DNA of 64,000 bases, taken from Roseiarcus sp036488815 (lineage in GTDB: Bacteria; Pseudomonadota; Alphaproteobacteria; Rhizobiales; Beijerinckiaceae). The stretch is from contig DASXGX010000137.1 of the NCBI GenBank assembly GCA_036488815.1, forward strand, positions 38,065 to 102,064, read 5' to 3'. The translations under genes were made by a program, and so were the position numbers. The notes beneath the pieces are model-generated. The model did not search any database, had not been told where the DNA came from, and saw only the letters and a list, made by a program, of their open reading frames with translations. Within the stretch, counting starts at the first letter, position 1; every line of letters begins with the position of its first letter. This document shows positions 1-11,397 of this stretch, in pieces.

Positions 1-1
1 C

Positions 2-940
2 CGCTTCGGCGTCGAGGTCTCGCCGGATCTCGTGATGATCGTGCCGGGCGGCAAGGTCACGATGCACATGGCGATCCTGATGTTCGGCGCGCCGGGGGTC
101 GACATCCTCTATCCCGACCCGGGCTTTCCGATTTATCGCTCGATGATCGAGTTCACCGGCGCGCGCGCCGTGCCGATCCCGATGCGCGAGGAAAACGGCT
201 TCGCCTTCTCCGCCGAGGAAACGCTGGCGCTGATGACGCCGCAGACGCGGCTGATCATCCTCAATTCGCCCGCCAACCCAACCGGCGGCGTGACGCCGCG
301 CGAAGAGATCGACAAGCTCGTCGCCGGCCTTGCGCGCTGGCCCGACGTCGCGATCCTCTCCGACGAGATCTACGGCCAGATGGCCTACGACAATCACCAG
401 CATCAGTCCTTGCTGGCCTATCCCGAAATCCGCGACCGGCTGATCCTGCTCGACGGCTGGTCGAAGACCTATGCGATGACCGGCTGGCGGCTCGGCTTCT
501 CCGTCTGGCCGAAAGGCCTGTACGAAAGCGCGCGCAAGCTCGCGGTCAATTCCTTCTCCTGCGTGAATTCCGCGGCGCAGTTCGCCGGCCTCGCGGCGCT
601 CACCGGCCCGCAGGATGCGGTGGCGGCGATGGTGGCCGAGTTCGACGCCCGCCGGAAAATCGTCGTCGAGGGGCTCAACGCGCTGCCGGGCGTTCGTTCG
701 GCGATCCCGAAAGGCGCCTTCTACGCCTTCCCCAATATCTCGGCGACCGGCTGGAAAGCCAAGCCGCTCGCGGCGGCGCTGCTCGAAGAGGTCGGCGTCG
801 CGACGCTCGGCGGCCCCGACTTCGGCGTCCACGGAGAGGGCTACCTTCGCCTGTCCTACGCGAATTCTCGCGAGAACATCGTCAAGGCGCTCGGCCGCAT
901 CGGCGAGTTCCTACAAAACCGGGCGCCGCCCGCCCCCTGA
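2..940 (+). CDS. PLP-dependent aminotransferase, class I/II (5' end outside window)
   Basis: The open frame runs in from the left edge, so only the C-terminal 312 residues are visible. It carries the fold-type I aminotransferase marks: an NSPANPTGG segment, the PLP ring-binding Asp/Tyr in SDEIYG, the Schiff-base lysine in SKTYAMTGWRLGF, and a late Arg in the RLSYANS segment that would bind the substrate carboxylate. The family transfers amino groups between amino acids and 2-oxo acids in the cytoplasm (aspartate, aromatic or branched-chain substrates). The substrate cannot be told from this fragment. A stop at 938-940 ends it cleanly, with no damage seen. The next gene is on the same strand but about 125 bases away. 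Confidence 0.9.
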   Translation, partial: RFGVEVSPDLVMIVPGGKVTMHMAILMFGAPGVDILYPDPGFPIYRSMIEFTGARAVPIPMREENGFAFSAEETLALMTPQTRLIILNSPANPTGGVTPREEIDKLVAGLARWPDVAILSDEIYGQMAYDNHQHQSLLAYPEIRDRLILLDGWSKTYAMTGWRLGFSVWPKGLYESARKLAVNSFSCVNSAAQFAGLAALTGPQDAVAAMVAEFDARRKIVVEGLNALPGVRSAIPKGAFYAFPNISATGWKAKPLAAALLEEVGVATLGGPDFGVHGEGYLRLSYANSRENIVKALGRIGEFLQNRAPPAP

Positions 941-1065
941 TGCAGGATTGAGACGGCGCCGCCGATTCGTATCGCTCGCGAGCGGCGGGCCGCATTTCCC
1001 GATGCATGGCAGGCGAAACCCGTTTATGTCGTGACGGGGTCATCTTGCTCGTGGATCGTCCGATC

Positions 1066-1479
1066 ATGCGAATTCTTCTTCTCGTCGCCGCTCTCGCCGT
1101 CTCGACGACGGTCGCCGCAGCCGCCGAAGAAACGCGCCCCTCGCAAGCGGCGTGCGACCCCAGGAAGATCGGCGCCCGGGAGCTCGCCGACTGCCTGCGG
1201 TCGAACGCCGACAAGGCGGACAAGGATCTCAACGCGAGCGTCGACGCCGCCATCAAGAGCATCGACGGGCGAGCCGGCGTGATGTCGTCGCAGAAGGCGC
1301 GCTGGAAGCGTTCGCTCAACGACGCCGAGGCGCAATGGCTCGGCTGGCGCGACACCGAATGCCAGGACGTCGCCCCGTTCGAAGCCGGCATGAGCGCCAA
1401 GGGCGGCGACCCGCGCCTCGCCTGCATCATCGACCGCGACGCCCAGCGCACCGCCGACATCAAATCGCGCTATCCGTGA
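1066..1479 (+). CDS. Exported lysozyme inhibitor LprI-like (DUF1311) protein
   Basis: The protein has 137 residues with a clear signal peptide (MRILLLVAALAVS then an Ala-rich cleavage region near residue 20-22). The mature part has an early Cys-Asp and the typical LprI pattern: an Ala/Asp-rich helix, then a W-x2-WRDTEC-type segment and a Cys in LACIIDRDAQRTAD. LprI domains are small helical envelope proteins, and some inhibit host lysozyme; function here is by family only. An in-frame upstream ATG at 1006 exists, but the signal peptide begins at 1066, so that start is chosen. The Shine-Dalgarno sequence is weak. Periplasmic location is inferred. Confidence 0.7.
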   Translation: MRILLLVAALAVSTTVAAAAEETRPSQAACDPRKIGARELADCLRSNADKADKDLNASVDAAIKSIDGRAGVMSSQKARWKRSLNDAEAQWLGWRDTECQDVAPFEAGMSAKGGDPRLACIIDRDAQRTADIKSRYP

Positions 1480-1541
1480 GCAAGCTGTAGCGACGGGCGC
1501 ATTCCGCATTTTTGGTAGAAGCAGCCTCTCCGGATTCCACT

Positions 1542-1663
1542 TGTCATGCCCGCGAAAGCGGGCATCCAGGAGTCAAGGGCGAAGGCCTGCGGCGGCTATC
1601 TGGACCCTCGCTTTCGCGAGGGTGACAGGCCATGCACGTCAACCAAAAAGCAAAGCGCTCTGG
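1542..1663 (+). repeat. Repeat A, copy 1 (palindromic intergenic element)
   Basis: The core 1542-1627 has two inward-facing hairpin arms. The left arm reads TGTCATGCCCGC-GAAA-GCGGGCATCC and the right arm GGACCC-TCGCTTTCGCGAGGGTGACA, joined by a GGAGTCAAGGGCGAAGGCC-type middle. A tail to about 1663 (AAAAAGCAAAGCGCTCTGG) recurs inverted beside the copy near 37431. It lies between the LprI-like gene and the convergent mmcB, where it could act as a bidirectional terminator. It fills the gap 1480-1664; nothing else is seen there. Confidence 0.85.
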
Positions 1664-1664
1664 T

Positions 1665-2138
1665 CTAAAATTCGGCGATCGAGCTCGGATCGGCCAGCTT
1701 GTGCAGGCGGTCGGCGGCCGCCTGGGCGAAGCGGAGCATGACTGCGCGGCGGGTCGCCGGCGCGATCGCGCGCGGCGGCGCTTCGCGCAGGATCTCGGCG
1801 CCGTAGGCGTCCGCGACGATCAGGCCGGTCTCCTCGGGGATGATCTCGGCCGGCATTTCCGCAGGGATTGCGAAATAGAGGCGGTCGCAATGGGCGGCGT
1901 AATCGCGCCACTTGCGATCGGCGCGAAAGTCGGCGACCGACGATTTGATCTCGACGATCAGCAACACGCCGTCGCCGTTGAGCGCGACGACGTCGGCGCG
2001 GCGGCCGTGGAGCAAGGGCAGTTCCGTCACCGTCGAATAGCCGCGCGCTCGCAACAGCCGGCGGACGCCGCGCGCAATGACGAGCGCGGTCTCGGATTGG
2101 CGGCCGTCGGACAAGACGCTCGGCGGCCCGATGGGCAT
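1665..2138 (-). CDS. mmcB: MmcB family DNA repair protein
   Basis: This 157-residue protein matches the MmcB family (PF06319), which has a PD-(D/E)XK nuclease-like core. Visible marks are an N-terminal RGVRRLL segment, ELPLLHGRRADVVAL with the first acidic residue, and VEIKSSVADFRADRKW, which holds the E-x-K pair. Caulobacter MmcB is a DNA-damage-induced repair protein; the activity here is inferred from the family. The ATG lies one base from the stop of the GMC oxidoreductase upstream on the same strand, so it is probably the last gene of the dpp-GMC transcript. The 3' end faces repeat A copy 1. Confidence 0.85.
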   Translation of the reverse strand: MPIGPPSVLSDGRQSETALVIARGVRRLLRARGYSTVTELPLLHGRRADVVALNGDGVLLIVEIKSSVADFRADRKWRDYAAHCDRLYFAIPAEMPAEIIPEETGLIVADAYGAEILREAPPRAIAPATRRAVMLRFAQAAADRLHKLADPSSIAEF

Positions 2139-2139
2139 C

Positions 2140-3752
2140 TCAGCGCCCCCTCGTATCGGCCAGAATCATCGCCGCCGCCTTTTCGGCGATCATCAGGGTG
2201 GGCGAATTGGTGTTGCCGGAGGTGATGCGCGGCATCGCCGAGGCGTCGGCGACGCGCAAGCCTTCGAGGCCGCGCACCCGCAGCCGCGCGTCGACGACCG
2301 CGGCCGGATCGTCCTCGCGGCCCATTTTGGCGGTGCCGACGGGGTGGAAGATGGTCGTGCCGATCTCCCCCGCCGCCTTCGCGAGCTCGGCCTCGCTCTG
2401 CGCCGCAACTCCCGGTCGCAGCTCGTCCGGCCGATAGCGGGCGAGCGCCGGCGCCGCGGCGATGCGGCGGGCGAGCCGGATCGAATCCGCCGCCACGCGA
2501 AGGTCCTGTTCCGACGAGAGATAATTCGGCTGGATGACCGGCGCGAGGCGGGGATCTGGGCTCGCGGCGTGGATCGATCCACAACTCGTCGGCCGCAAGT
2601 TGCACACGCTGAGGGTCATGGCGGGAAATGGGTGCAGCGGCTCGCCGAACTTCTCGAGGGAAAGCGGCTGGACGTGGAACTCGACATTGGCGGTCGCGAA
2701 GTCCGGCGAGGTCCTGGCGAAGATGCCGAGCTGCGAGGGCGCCATGGTCATCGGGCCGCGCCGCCGCACGGCATAGTCGAGCGCCATGCCGGCGCGGCGC
2801 CAGAGCGAGCGATGGTCGGCGTTGAGGGTGCGTGCGCCCGAGATGCGAAAAATGGTGCGCAGTTGCAGGTGATCCTGCAGGTTCTCGCCGACCCCTGGCA
2901 GCGCATGGATGATCTCCCGCCCGAGCCGGCCGACGACGTCGGGACGGCCGACGCCCGAGAGTTCGAGCAGATGGGGCGTGCCGATCGCCCCGGCGGCGAG
3001 CACGACCTCGCCGCGGGCGCGCGCTTCGACGATGTCCCCGCCGTGCGCATAGCGCAGGCCGACCGCCCGCCGCCCCTCGAAGATGAGGCTCTCCGCATGG
3101 GCCTGCGTGACGAGGCGCAAATTGGGTCGATTGAGCGCCGGCTTCAGGAAGCCGCGCGCCGCGCTCCAACGGCGGCCGAGGCGCTGATTGACCTCGAAAT
3201 AATCCGAGCCCTCGTTGTCGCCGCGGTTGAAGTCGTTCACCTTGGGAATGCCGATCTCGGCCGCGGCATCGCGCACCGCGTCGAGGATCGGCCAGGCGAC
3301 GCGCGGGCGCTCGACCCGCCACTCGCCGCCCGCGCCGTGCAATTCGCTGGCGCCGCCGTGGTGGTCCTCGTGTTGCAGGAAGAACGGCAGCACGTCGTCC
3401 CAGCCCCAGCCCGCGAGGCCGAGCTGGCGCCAGCCGTCATAATCGGCGGCCTGGCCGCGCATGTAGATCATGCCGTTGATCGCCGACGAGCCGCCGATCA
3501 CGCGGCCCCTGGGATAGGCGATCGAGCGGCCGTTGAGGCCGGGCTCGCTGGCGGTCGTGAAGCACCAGTCGGCGCGCGGATTGCCGATCGCGTAGAGATA
3601 GCCGACCGGGATGTGCAGCCAGATCCAATTGTCGCGGCGGCCGGCCTCGATGAGCAGCACGCGATTGCGGGGATCGGCCGAGAGCCGGTTGGCGAGCAGA
3701 CAGCCGGCCGAGCCGGCGCCGACGACGATGTAATCGTAAGTTTCGCTGGTCG

Positions 3753-3756
<4 letters not shown>
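2140..3756 (-). CDS. GMC family FAD oxidoreductase (choline/alcohol dehydrogenase type)
   Basis: The protein has 538 residues, normal for the family. The N-terminal FAD-binding motif is VVGAGSAGC (about residues 11-19), GMC signature 1 is RGRVIGGSSAINGMIYMRG, and the C-terminal domain holds the catalytic HPVGTAKMG histidine and GNTNSPTLMIAEK. Family members oxidise alcohols such as choline or aliphatic alcohols in the cytoplasm; the substrate is unknown. An upstream in-frame ATG at 3864 would give a low-complexity Arg/Ala leader lying inside dppF. The ATG at 3756 is preferred because it overlaps the dppF stop by 4 bases (ATGA) and is followed at once by the FAD domain. Its tie to a dipeptide transporter is unusual. 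Confidence 0.9.
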
Positions 3757-4711
<955 letters not shown>

Positions 4712-4715
<4 letters not shown>

Positions 4716-5713
4716 GCCGAGGCCTCGCTGCCGACGGACACGGCGGTCGGCGCGCCGCGCAGCAGCGGCGTATAGCAGCGCGCGCGCCCGAGCTCCTTCG
4801 AGGCAGGCTGCGGCGGCGCAACGCGACACGCCGCGAAAGCGAACGCGCAGCGCGGCTCGAACAGGCATCCGCGCGGGCGATCGAACTGGCCGGGAACGAC
4901 GCCGGGAATGGCGGGCAGCCGGCGCTGCGTCGCGCGCTCCGGCAAAGCGGCGAGCAACGCCGCCGTATAGGGATGATGCGGATCGGCGAAGAGTTCGCGC
5001 GTGCCGTTCGCCTCGACCTGCTGGCCGGCGTATTGGACGATGACGCGGTCGGCCGTCTCCGCCACGACGCCCATGTCGTGGGTGATCAGCACCAGCCCCA
5101 TGCCGTTCTGCTTGCGCAGCGACATCAGGAGATCGAGGATCTGCGCCTGGATCGTCACGTCGAGCGCGGTCGTCGGCTCGTCGGCGATCAGCAGCTTGGG
5201 CCGGCACGCCAACGCCATCGCGATCATCACGCGCTGGCTCATGCCGCCCGAAAGCTGGTGGGGAAAGGCCGAGACGCGGCGGTGAGGATCGGGAATGCCG
5301 ACCTCCTCGAGCAGTTCGACGACCCGTTTCGCCCGCGCGCGCCGATCGAGATGAAGATGGGTCTTCAGCGCCTCGCCGATCTGGAACCCGACCGTGAAGC
5401 TCGGATTGAGCGAGGACATCGGCTCCTGGAAGATCATCGCGAGATCGCGTCCGGCGATGCGGCGCCGCTCCTTCGGCCGCATCGTCAGCAAGTCGGCGCC
5501 GTCGAACGCCATCCGGTCGGCGCTGACGCGCGCCGTCGGCGGCAGCAGCCCCATCACCGCGAGCATCGCCACCGACTTGCCGGACCCCGATTCGCCCACG
5601 ATCGCGAGCACTTCGTCACGATCGACCGTCACGTCGACCCGGTCGACGGCGGCGAAGGCGCCGCTGCGGGTCGCGAAGGTGACGGTGAGATTGCGGACCT
5701 CGAGCAGCGCCAC
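4712..5713 (-). CDS. dppD: Dipeptide ABC transporter ATP-binding protein DppD
   Basis: This ABC ATPase has 333 residues. Walker A is GESGSGKS, the signature LSGGMSQRVMIAMAL, Walker B LLIADEPTTALD, followed by the H-loop in LITHDMG and a C-terminal GCLFEPRCAFAF peptide-transporter extension. The start is a GTG at 5713, two bases after the dppC stop, preceded on the minus strand by GGAGG about 8 bases away; an in-frame ATG at 5872 would sit inside dppC. It works as the partner of DppF. The gene order dppABCDF matches the classical operon. Confidence 0.93.
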
Positions 5714-5715
5714 GC

Positions 5716-6625
<910 letters not shown>

Positions 6626-6636
<11 letters not shown>

Positions 6637-7639
6637 GGCGGATGCGCGGATTGATCGCGCCATAGATGAGATCGACGAGAAGATTGACCCCGATCACCAC
6701 CGCCGAGATCAGCATCACCCCGCCCTGCAGCGCCGGATAGTCGCGCCGGCTGATCGACTCGATCAGCCATTTGCCGACGCCCGGCCAGGAGAAGATCGTC
6801 TCGGTCAGCACCGCGCCCGCCAGCAGGCTCGAGACGGACAGGCCGATCACCGTGACGACCGGCAGCAGCGCGTTGCGCAAGGCGTGGACGCCGACCACGC
6901 GGAACGGCGACAGGCCTTTCGCCCGCGCCGTGCGGACGTAGTCCTCGCTGAGCACTTCGAGCATGGAGGACCGCGTCATGCGGGCGATGACGCCGAGCGG
7001 CACGGTGCCGAGCACGATCGAGGGCAGGATGAGATGGCGCAGCGCGTCGAGGAATGCGCCGGGCTCATTGGAGAGCAGCGCGTCGATCGTCATGAAGCCG
7101 GTCGGCTGGTCGAAATCATATTTGATGAGATCGATGCGGCCGGAGACAGGGGTCAGGCCGAGTTGGACCGACATGAACATGATCAGCAGCAGGCCCCACC
7201 AGAAGATCGGCATCGAATAGCCGAACAGCGAGATCGTCATCAGCGCCTGGTCGAAGACGCCGCCGCGCTTGACGGCGGCGGTCGCGCCGGCGGGAACGCC
7301 GATCAGAATCGCGAACAGCATCGCGCAAATCGAAAGCTCCACGGTGGCGGGAAACAGGGTGAGGAATTCGGTCAGCACCTTCTGCTGGGTGGCGAGCGAG
7401 ACGCCGAAATCGCCGTGCAGCAGGCGCCAGACATATTCGAGAAACTGGCGCCAGACCGGCTGGTCGAGGCCGAGCTCGTGGCGAAAGAACGCGAGGCGCT
7501 CCGGGCTCATGCCGTGTTCGCCTGTCCGGACCTCGACCGGATCGCCCGGCACGAGGCGGATGGCGGCGAAGGTGACGAACATCAGGGCGAAGAACGTCGG
7601 TATCGTGAGCGCCAGACGACGAAGGAAATAGCCCAGCAT
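6626..7639 (-). CDS. dppB: Dipeptide ABC transporter permease DppB
   Basis: This permease has 337 residues and the family-typical start (YFLRRLALTIPTFF, then RLVPGDPVEVRTGEHG). About six membrane helices and a C-terminal EAA-like loop (VLTETIFSWPGVGKWLIESI) are present. It pairs with DppC in the inner membrane. It is separated from dppA by 178 bases that hold repeat A copy 2, so translation is not coupled to dppA and the repeat may lower read-through from the binding-protein gene. The ATG has only a weak Shine-Dalgarno. Confidence 0.92.
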
Positions 7640-7691
7640 GCCAATCCCAAATTCAAGCGAGCTTCGCGGCGCGCCCTCTCCACTGTCACCG

Positions 7692-7778
7692 TGTCATGCC
7701 CGCGAAAGCGGGCATCCAGGAGTCAAAGGGCGAAGGCCAGCGGCGGTTGTCTGGACCCCCGCTTTCGCGGGGGTGACA
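7692..7778 (+). repeat. Repeat A, copy 2, between dppA and dppB
   Basis: Same orientation and arms as copy 1: GTCATGCCCGCGAAAGCGGGC on the left and CCCCCGCTTTCGCGGGGGTGACA on the right, joined by the CCAGGAGTCAAAGGGCGAAGG middle. The right arm has compensating changes that keep the stem (CCCCCGC / GCGGGGG), which suggests the structure matters or is copied as a unit. It sits inside the dpp operon, between the highly needed binding protein and the permease. Confidence 0.85.
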
Positions 7779-7817
7779 GCAGAGAGGGGGCGCGCCGCGC
7801 GCTTCGACCAGGAAGCT

Positions 7818-9407
7818 TTACTTGACGTCGACGCCTTCGAAGGTGTGGGTGCCGAGCGGGCTCTGCTTATATCCCGTCACATTCGCGCGCGTCGCCTCAT
7901 AGACGGTGGAGTGGGCGATCAGCAGCTCGGGCGCCTCGTCGTGCTCGATCTCCTGCATCCGATGGTAGAGCTTGGCGCGCTCGGCCTGATCGGACACGAG
8001 GCGCGCCTTCAGCAGCAGCTCGTCGAATTCGGCGTTGCACCATTTGGTCGGGTTGCTGTCGCCCGGCTTGCCCCCGGGACAGCCGCGCAGGAAGAAGAAG
8101 TTGTCGGGATCGCCGTTGTCGCCGGTCCAGCCGTACTGGCCCGTAATCTGCTCGCCGTTCGCCATGCGCTTGCGATATTCGCCCCATTCATAGGTGACGA
8201 GCTTGGCGTTGACGCCGATCTTGGCGAGGTCGGCCTGCATCATTTCGCCCATGCGCTTGCCGTTGGGATTGTAGGGGCGCGACACCGGCATGTACCAGAG
8301 GTCGATGTCGAGCGGCGTCTTCACGCCCGCCTCGGCGAGCATTTGCTTGGCTTTCTCGGGGTCGTAGGGCGTCTGCGGAATGGCGCTGTCAAAGGCCCAC
8401 ATCGTGCTCGGGATGAGCGTGCTCGCCTTCTCGCCGGCGCCGAGATAGACCTCCTTGAGGATCGCGTCGCGGTCGATCGCCATGCTGAGCGCCTGCCGCA
8501 CCTCCTTCTTGTCGAACGGCGGCTTGGCCGCGTTGAAGGCCCAGTAGGCGATGTTGAGGCCTGGCATATTGATGACCTTCAACGAAGGATCCTTCTCCAT
8601 CTCGTCGAGGTCGGCCGGCCGGGGGTAGGCGTTGATGTGGCATTCGCCCGCCTTCAGCTTGGCGTAGCGGGCCGTCGCGTCGGGCGTGATGGCATAGATC
8701 AGATCGTCGACCAGCGGCTTCTCGCCGTAAAAGTCCTTGTTCGCCTTGTAGCGGATGACCGAGTCCTTCTGGTAGGCGACGAACGAGAACGGCCCGGTGC
8801 CGACCGGAATCTGGTCGAACTGCTCGGGCGTTCCCTTCTTGATCAGGAAGTCGGCGTATTCTTTGGAGTCAATGGCGGCGAAGTCCATCGCGAGATTGGC
8901 GAGGATCGCGACGTTCGGCGTCTTCAGCTTGAAGACCACCGTGTAATCGTCCTTCTTCTCGATCGAATCGAGCAGCGCCGGCATGTCCATGTCGTTGAAG
9001 TAGTCGTATTTGCCGCCCGACACCTTGTAGTAGGGGTTGTCCGTCTTCCATTGCCGGTCGAACGAGAACAGCACGTCGTCGGCGTTGAAGTCGCGCGTCG
9101 GCTTGAAGTCCTTCACCGAATGGAACTTCACGCCCTTGCGCAGATGGAAGGTGATCGTCTTGCCGCCGTCGGCGATGTCCCAGCTCTCGGCGAGGCCGGG
9201 TACGACCTCGGTGGTGCCGCGCTTGAACTCCGTCAGGCGGCTATAGACCGGCCGCGCGGCGTCGAAGCTGGTGCCGGTCGTGTTCAGCGCCGGCTGGAAA
9301 TTCTCCGGGCTTCCCTCGGAGCAGTAGACGAGCGTCTTCGCCGAAACGGCGGTCGATCCCAGAAGCAAAGCAGCCAGCGCGAGGCCGGCGAAGGCGATGG
9401 CTTTCAT
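7818..9407 (-). CDS. dppA: Periplasmic dipeptide-binding protein DppA
   Basis: A 529-residue solute-binding protein (SBP family 5). The signal peptide ends near AVSA at residue 22, and the mature protein starts KTLVYCSEGSPENF, nearly the E. coli DppA sequence. Many further segments match DppA (FHLRKGVKFHS, FSFDRQW, DWGTGPF-like PVGTGPF, TPDATARYAKLKAGEC, YEWGEYRKRM, GWTGDNGDPDNFF). It captures di- and tripeptides (in some bacteria also haem or 5-aminolevulinate) and delivers them to DppBC. The ATG at 9407 has GGGGAT just upstream; a longer frame to 9488 would put 27 residues before the signal peptide. Confidence 0.95.
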   Translation of the reverse strand: MKAIAFAGLALAALLLGSTAVSAKTLVYCSEGSPENFQPALNTTGTSFDAARPVYSRLTEFKRGTTEVVPGLAESWDIADGGKTITFHLRKGVKFHSVKDFKPTRDFNADDVLFSFDRQWKTDNPYYKVSGGKYDYFNDMDMPALLDSIEKKDDYTVVFKLKTPNVAILANLAMDFAAIDSKEYADFLIKKGTPEQFDQIPVGTGPFSFVAYQKDSVIRYKANKDFYGEKPLVDDLIYAITPDATARYAKLKAGECHINAYPRPADLDEMEKDPSLKVINMPGLNIAYWAFNAAKPPFDKKEVRQALSMAIDRDAILKEVYLGAGEKASTLIPSTMWAFDSAIPQTPYDPEKAKQMLAEAGVKTPLDIDLWYMPVSRPYNPNGKRMGEMMQADLAKIGVNAKLVTYEWGEYRKRMANGEQITGQYGWTGDNGDPDNFFFLRGCPGGKPGDSNPTKWCNAEFDELLLKARLVSDQAERAKLYHRMQEIEHDEAPELLIAHSTVYEATRANVTGYKQSPLGTHTFEGVDVK

Positions 9408-9525
9408 GCAAATCCCCATGCAATTCGCGCGGGCGAGCTTGCGGGGCGCCCTCTCGGGCGCTCCCGGCGCCTCCGCATGGGGCGTCATCGAAGCGCGTTT
9501 TCCGTTTCAACGCAATGGCGGCGGA

Positions 9526-11397
9526 TTACAGCCGCTCGATATGTCCTCGCGCCGCCAGCTCCGCCAGCACGCGCTCGGCGAGGGCTTCAGGGGTCGAACC
9601 TTCGGTATGCAGCACGATCTCCGCCGCTTCCGGGGCCTCGTAGGGCTGGTCGACGCCGGTGAAGTTCTTGATCTGGCCGGCGAGCGCCCGTTTGTAGAGG
9701 CCCTTCGGATCGCGCGCGATCGCCGTCTCGAGCGGCGTCTCGACATAGATTTCGATGAATTCGCCCGCCGCCGCGAGTTCGCGCGCAAGCTGGCGCTCGG
9801 CGCGGAACGGCGAAATGAACGAGGTCAGCACGATCAGCCCGGCGTCGGTCATCAGGCGCGCGACTTCGGCGATGCGGCGGATGTTCTCCACCCGGTCCGC
9901 CGCGGTGAAGCCGAGATCCTTGTTGAGCCCGTGGCGCACGTTGTCGCCGTCGAGCAAGACGGTGTGCGCCCCGCGCGCGAGAAGCCGCGCCTCGACGAGG
10001 TTGGCGATGGTCGATTTGCCGGCGCCGGAGAGGCCGGTGAACCAGAGCACCGCCGGGCGTTGGTGCTTGATCGCCGCGCGCGCCTCGCGCGTCACGGTGA
10101 GATCCTGGTGATGGATGTTGGTCGCGCGCCGCAGGCCGTGCGCGATCATGCCCGCCGCCGCCGTCTCGTTGGTGACGCGGTCGATCAGGATGAAAGCGCC
10201 CGTGTCGCGATTGTCGGCATAGGCGTCGTAGGCGACCGGCATCGTCGTCGCGACGTTGCAGAGGCCGACCTCGTTGAGTTCGAGCGTCTTGGCGGCGAGC
10301 TTGTCGAGCGTGTTGACGTCGATGCGGTGCTTGAGCTCCGTCACCGAGGCCGGCGTCGTGCGCGAGCCGATCTTCAGGAGGTAGGAGCGGCCCGGCAGCA
10401 GCGGCTCGGCGCTCATCCAGATGAGATGCGCCGTGAACTGGTCGGCGACCTCGGGGCGGCTGTCGGGCCGCGTCAGAACGTCGCCGCGCGCGATGTCGAT
10501 CTCGTCACGAAGCGTCAGCGTCACGGCTTCGCCCGCTTGCGCCTCATCGGTCTCGCGCCCCGCGGAGAGGATCTGCGTGACGACGCTCTGGCGGCCCGAA
10601 TTGGCGACGACGATGGCCTCGCCCTTGCGGATCGCGCCGCTCGGGATCGTGCCGGCGAAGCCGCGGAAGTCGAGATGCGGGCGATTGACCCATTGCACCG
10701 GCAGGCGGAACGGCGCGCCGCGCCGATCCTCGTCGACTTCGACGCGCTCGAGATGATCGATCAGCGCGGGGCCGCCGTACCAGGGGGTGCGCGCGCTCGG
10801 GGACGAAACGTTGTCGCCCTCGCGGGCGGAGATCGGGATTGCGACGACCGACTGGAAATTCAGCGGCGCGGCGAAAGCCTCAAAATCGGCGACGATGCGC
10901 CGGAACGTCGCTTCGTCGTAGTCGACGAGATCGATCTTGTTGACCGCCAGCACGACGTGGCGAATGCCGAGCAGCGAGACGATGATCGCGTGGCGGTGCG
11001 TCTGGGTGAGCAGGCCCTTGCGCGCGTCGACCAGCAGGATCGCGACGTCGGCGTTGGAAGCGCCGGTCGCCATGTTGCGGGTATATTGCTCGTGGCCGGG
11101 CGTGTCGGCGACGATGAAGGAACGGCGCGGCGTCGCGAAATAGCGATAGGCGACGTCGATCGTGATGCCCTGCTCGCGCTCGGCTTCGAGACCGTCGACC
11201 AGCAGCGCGAAATCGATGTCGGCGCCGACGGTGCCGTGCTTTTTCGAGTCGCGTTCGAGCGCGGAGAGCTGATCGTCGAAGATGAGTTTCTGCTCATAGA
11301 GCAGGCGGCCGATCAGCGTCGATTTGCCGTCGTCGACCGAGCCGCAGGTCAGCATGCGCAGGGTCGGCAGAGCGCCTTCGCGCAACGGTGCGGTCAT
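9526..11397 (-). CDS. cysNC: Bifunctional sulfate adenylyltransferase subunit 1 / adenylylsulfate kinase (CysN-CysC)
   Basis: A 623-residue fusion. The N-terminal part is the CysN GTPase: P-loop GSVDDGKST (about residues 19-27), switch II DTPGHEQYT, and NKIDLVD for guanine recognition, then the beta-barrel domains. The C-terminal ~170 residues are APS kinase with P-loop GLSGAGKST (about 455-463), a DGDNVRHGL segment and KGLYKRA. CysN with CysD makes adenosine 5'-phosphosulfate from ATP and sulfate; the kinase domain makes PAPS. Such NodQ-type fusions are common in rhizobia. The ATG overlaps the cysD stop by one base (TGATG), so the two are coupled. Confidence 0.95.
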   Translation of the reverse strand: MTAPLREGALPTLRMLTCGSVDDGKSTLIGRLLYEQKLIFDDQLSALERDSKKHGTVGADIDFALLVDGLEAEREQGITIDVAYRYFATPRRSFIVADTPGHEQYTRNMATGASNADVAILLVDARKGLLTQTHRHAIIVSLLGIRHVVLAVNKIDLVDYDEATFRRIVADFEAFAAPLNFQSVVAIPISAREGDNVSSPSARTPWYGGPALIDHLERVEVDEDRRGAPFRLPVQWVNRPHLDFRGFAGTIPSGAIRKGEAIVVANSGRQSVVTQILSAGRETDEAQAGEAVTLTLRDEIDIARGDVLTRPDSRPEVADQFTAHLIWMSAEPLLPGRSYLLKIGSRTTPASVTELKHRIDVNTLDKLAAKTLELNEVGLCNVATTMPVAYDAYADNRDTGAFILIDRVTNETAAAGMIAHGLRRATNIHHQDLTVTREARAAIKHQRPAVLWFTGLSGAGKSTIANLVEARLLARGAHTVLLDGDNVRHGLNKDLGFTAADRVENIRRIAEVARLMTDAGLIVLTSFISPFRAERQLARELAAAGEFIEIYVETPLETAIARDPKGLYKRALAGQIKNFTGVDQPYEAPEAAEIVLHTEGSTPEALAERVLAELAARGHIERL

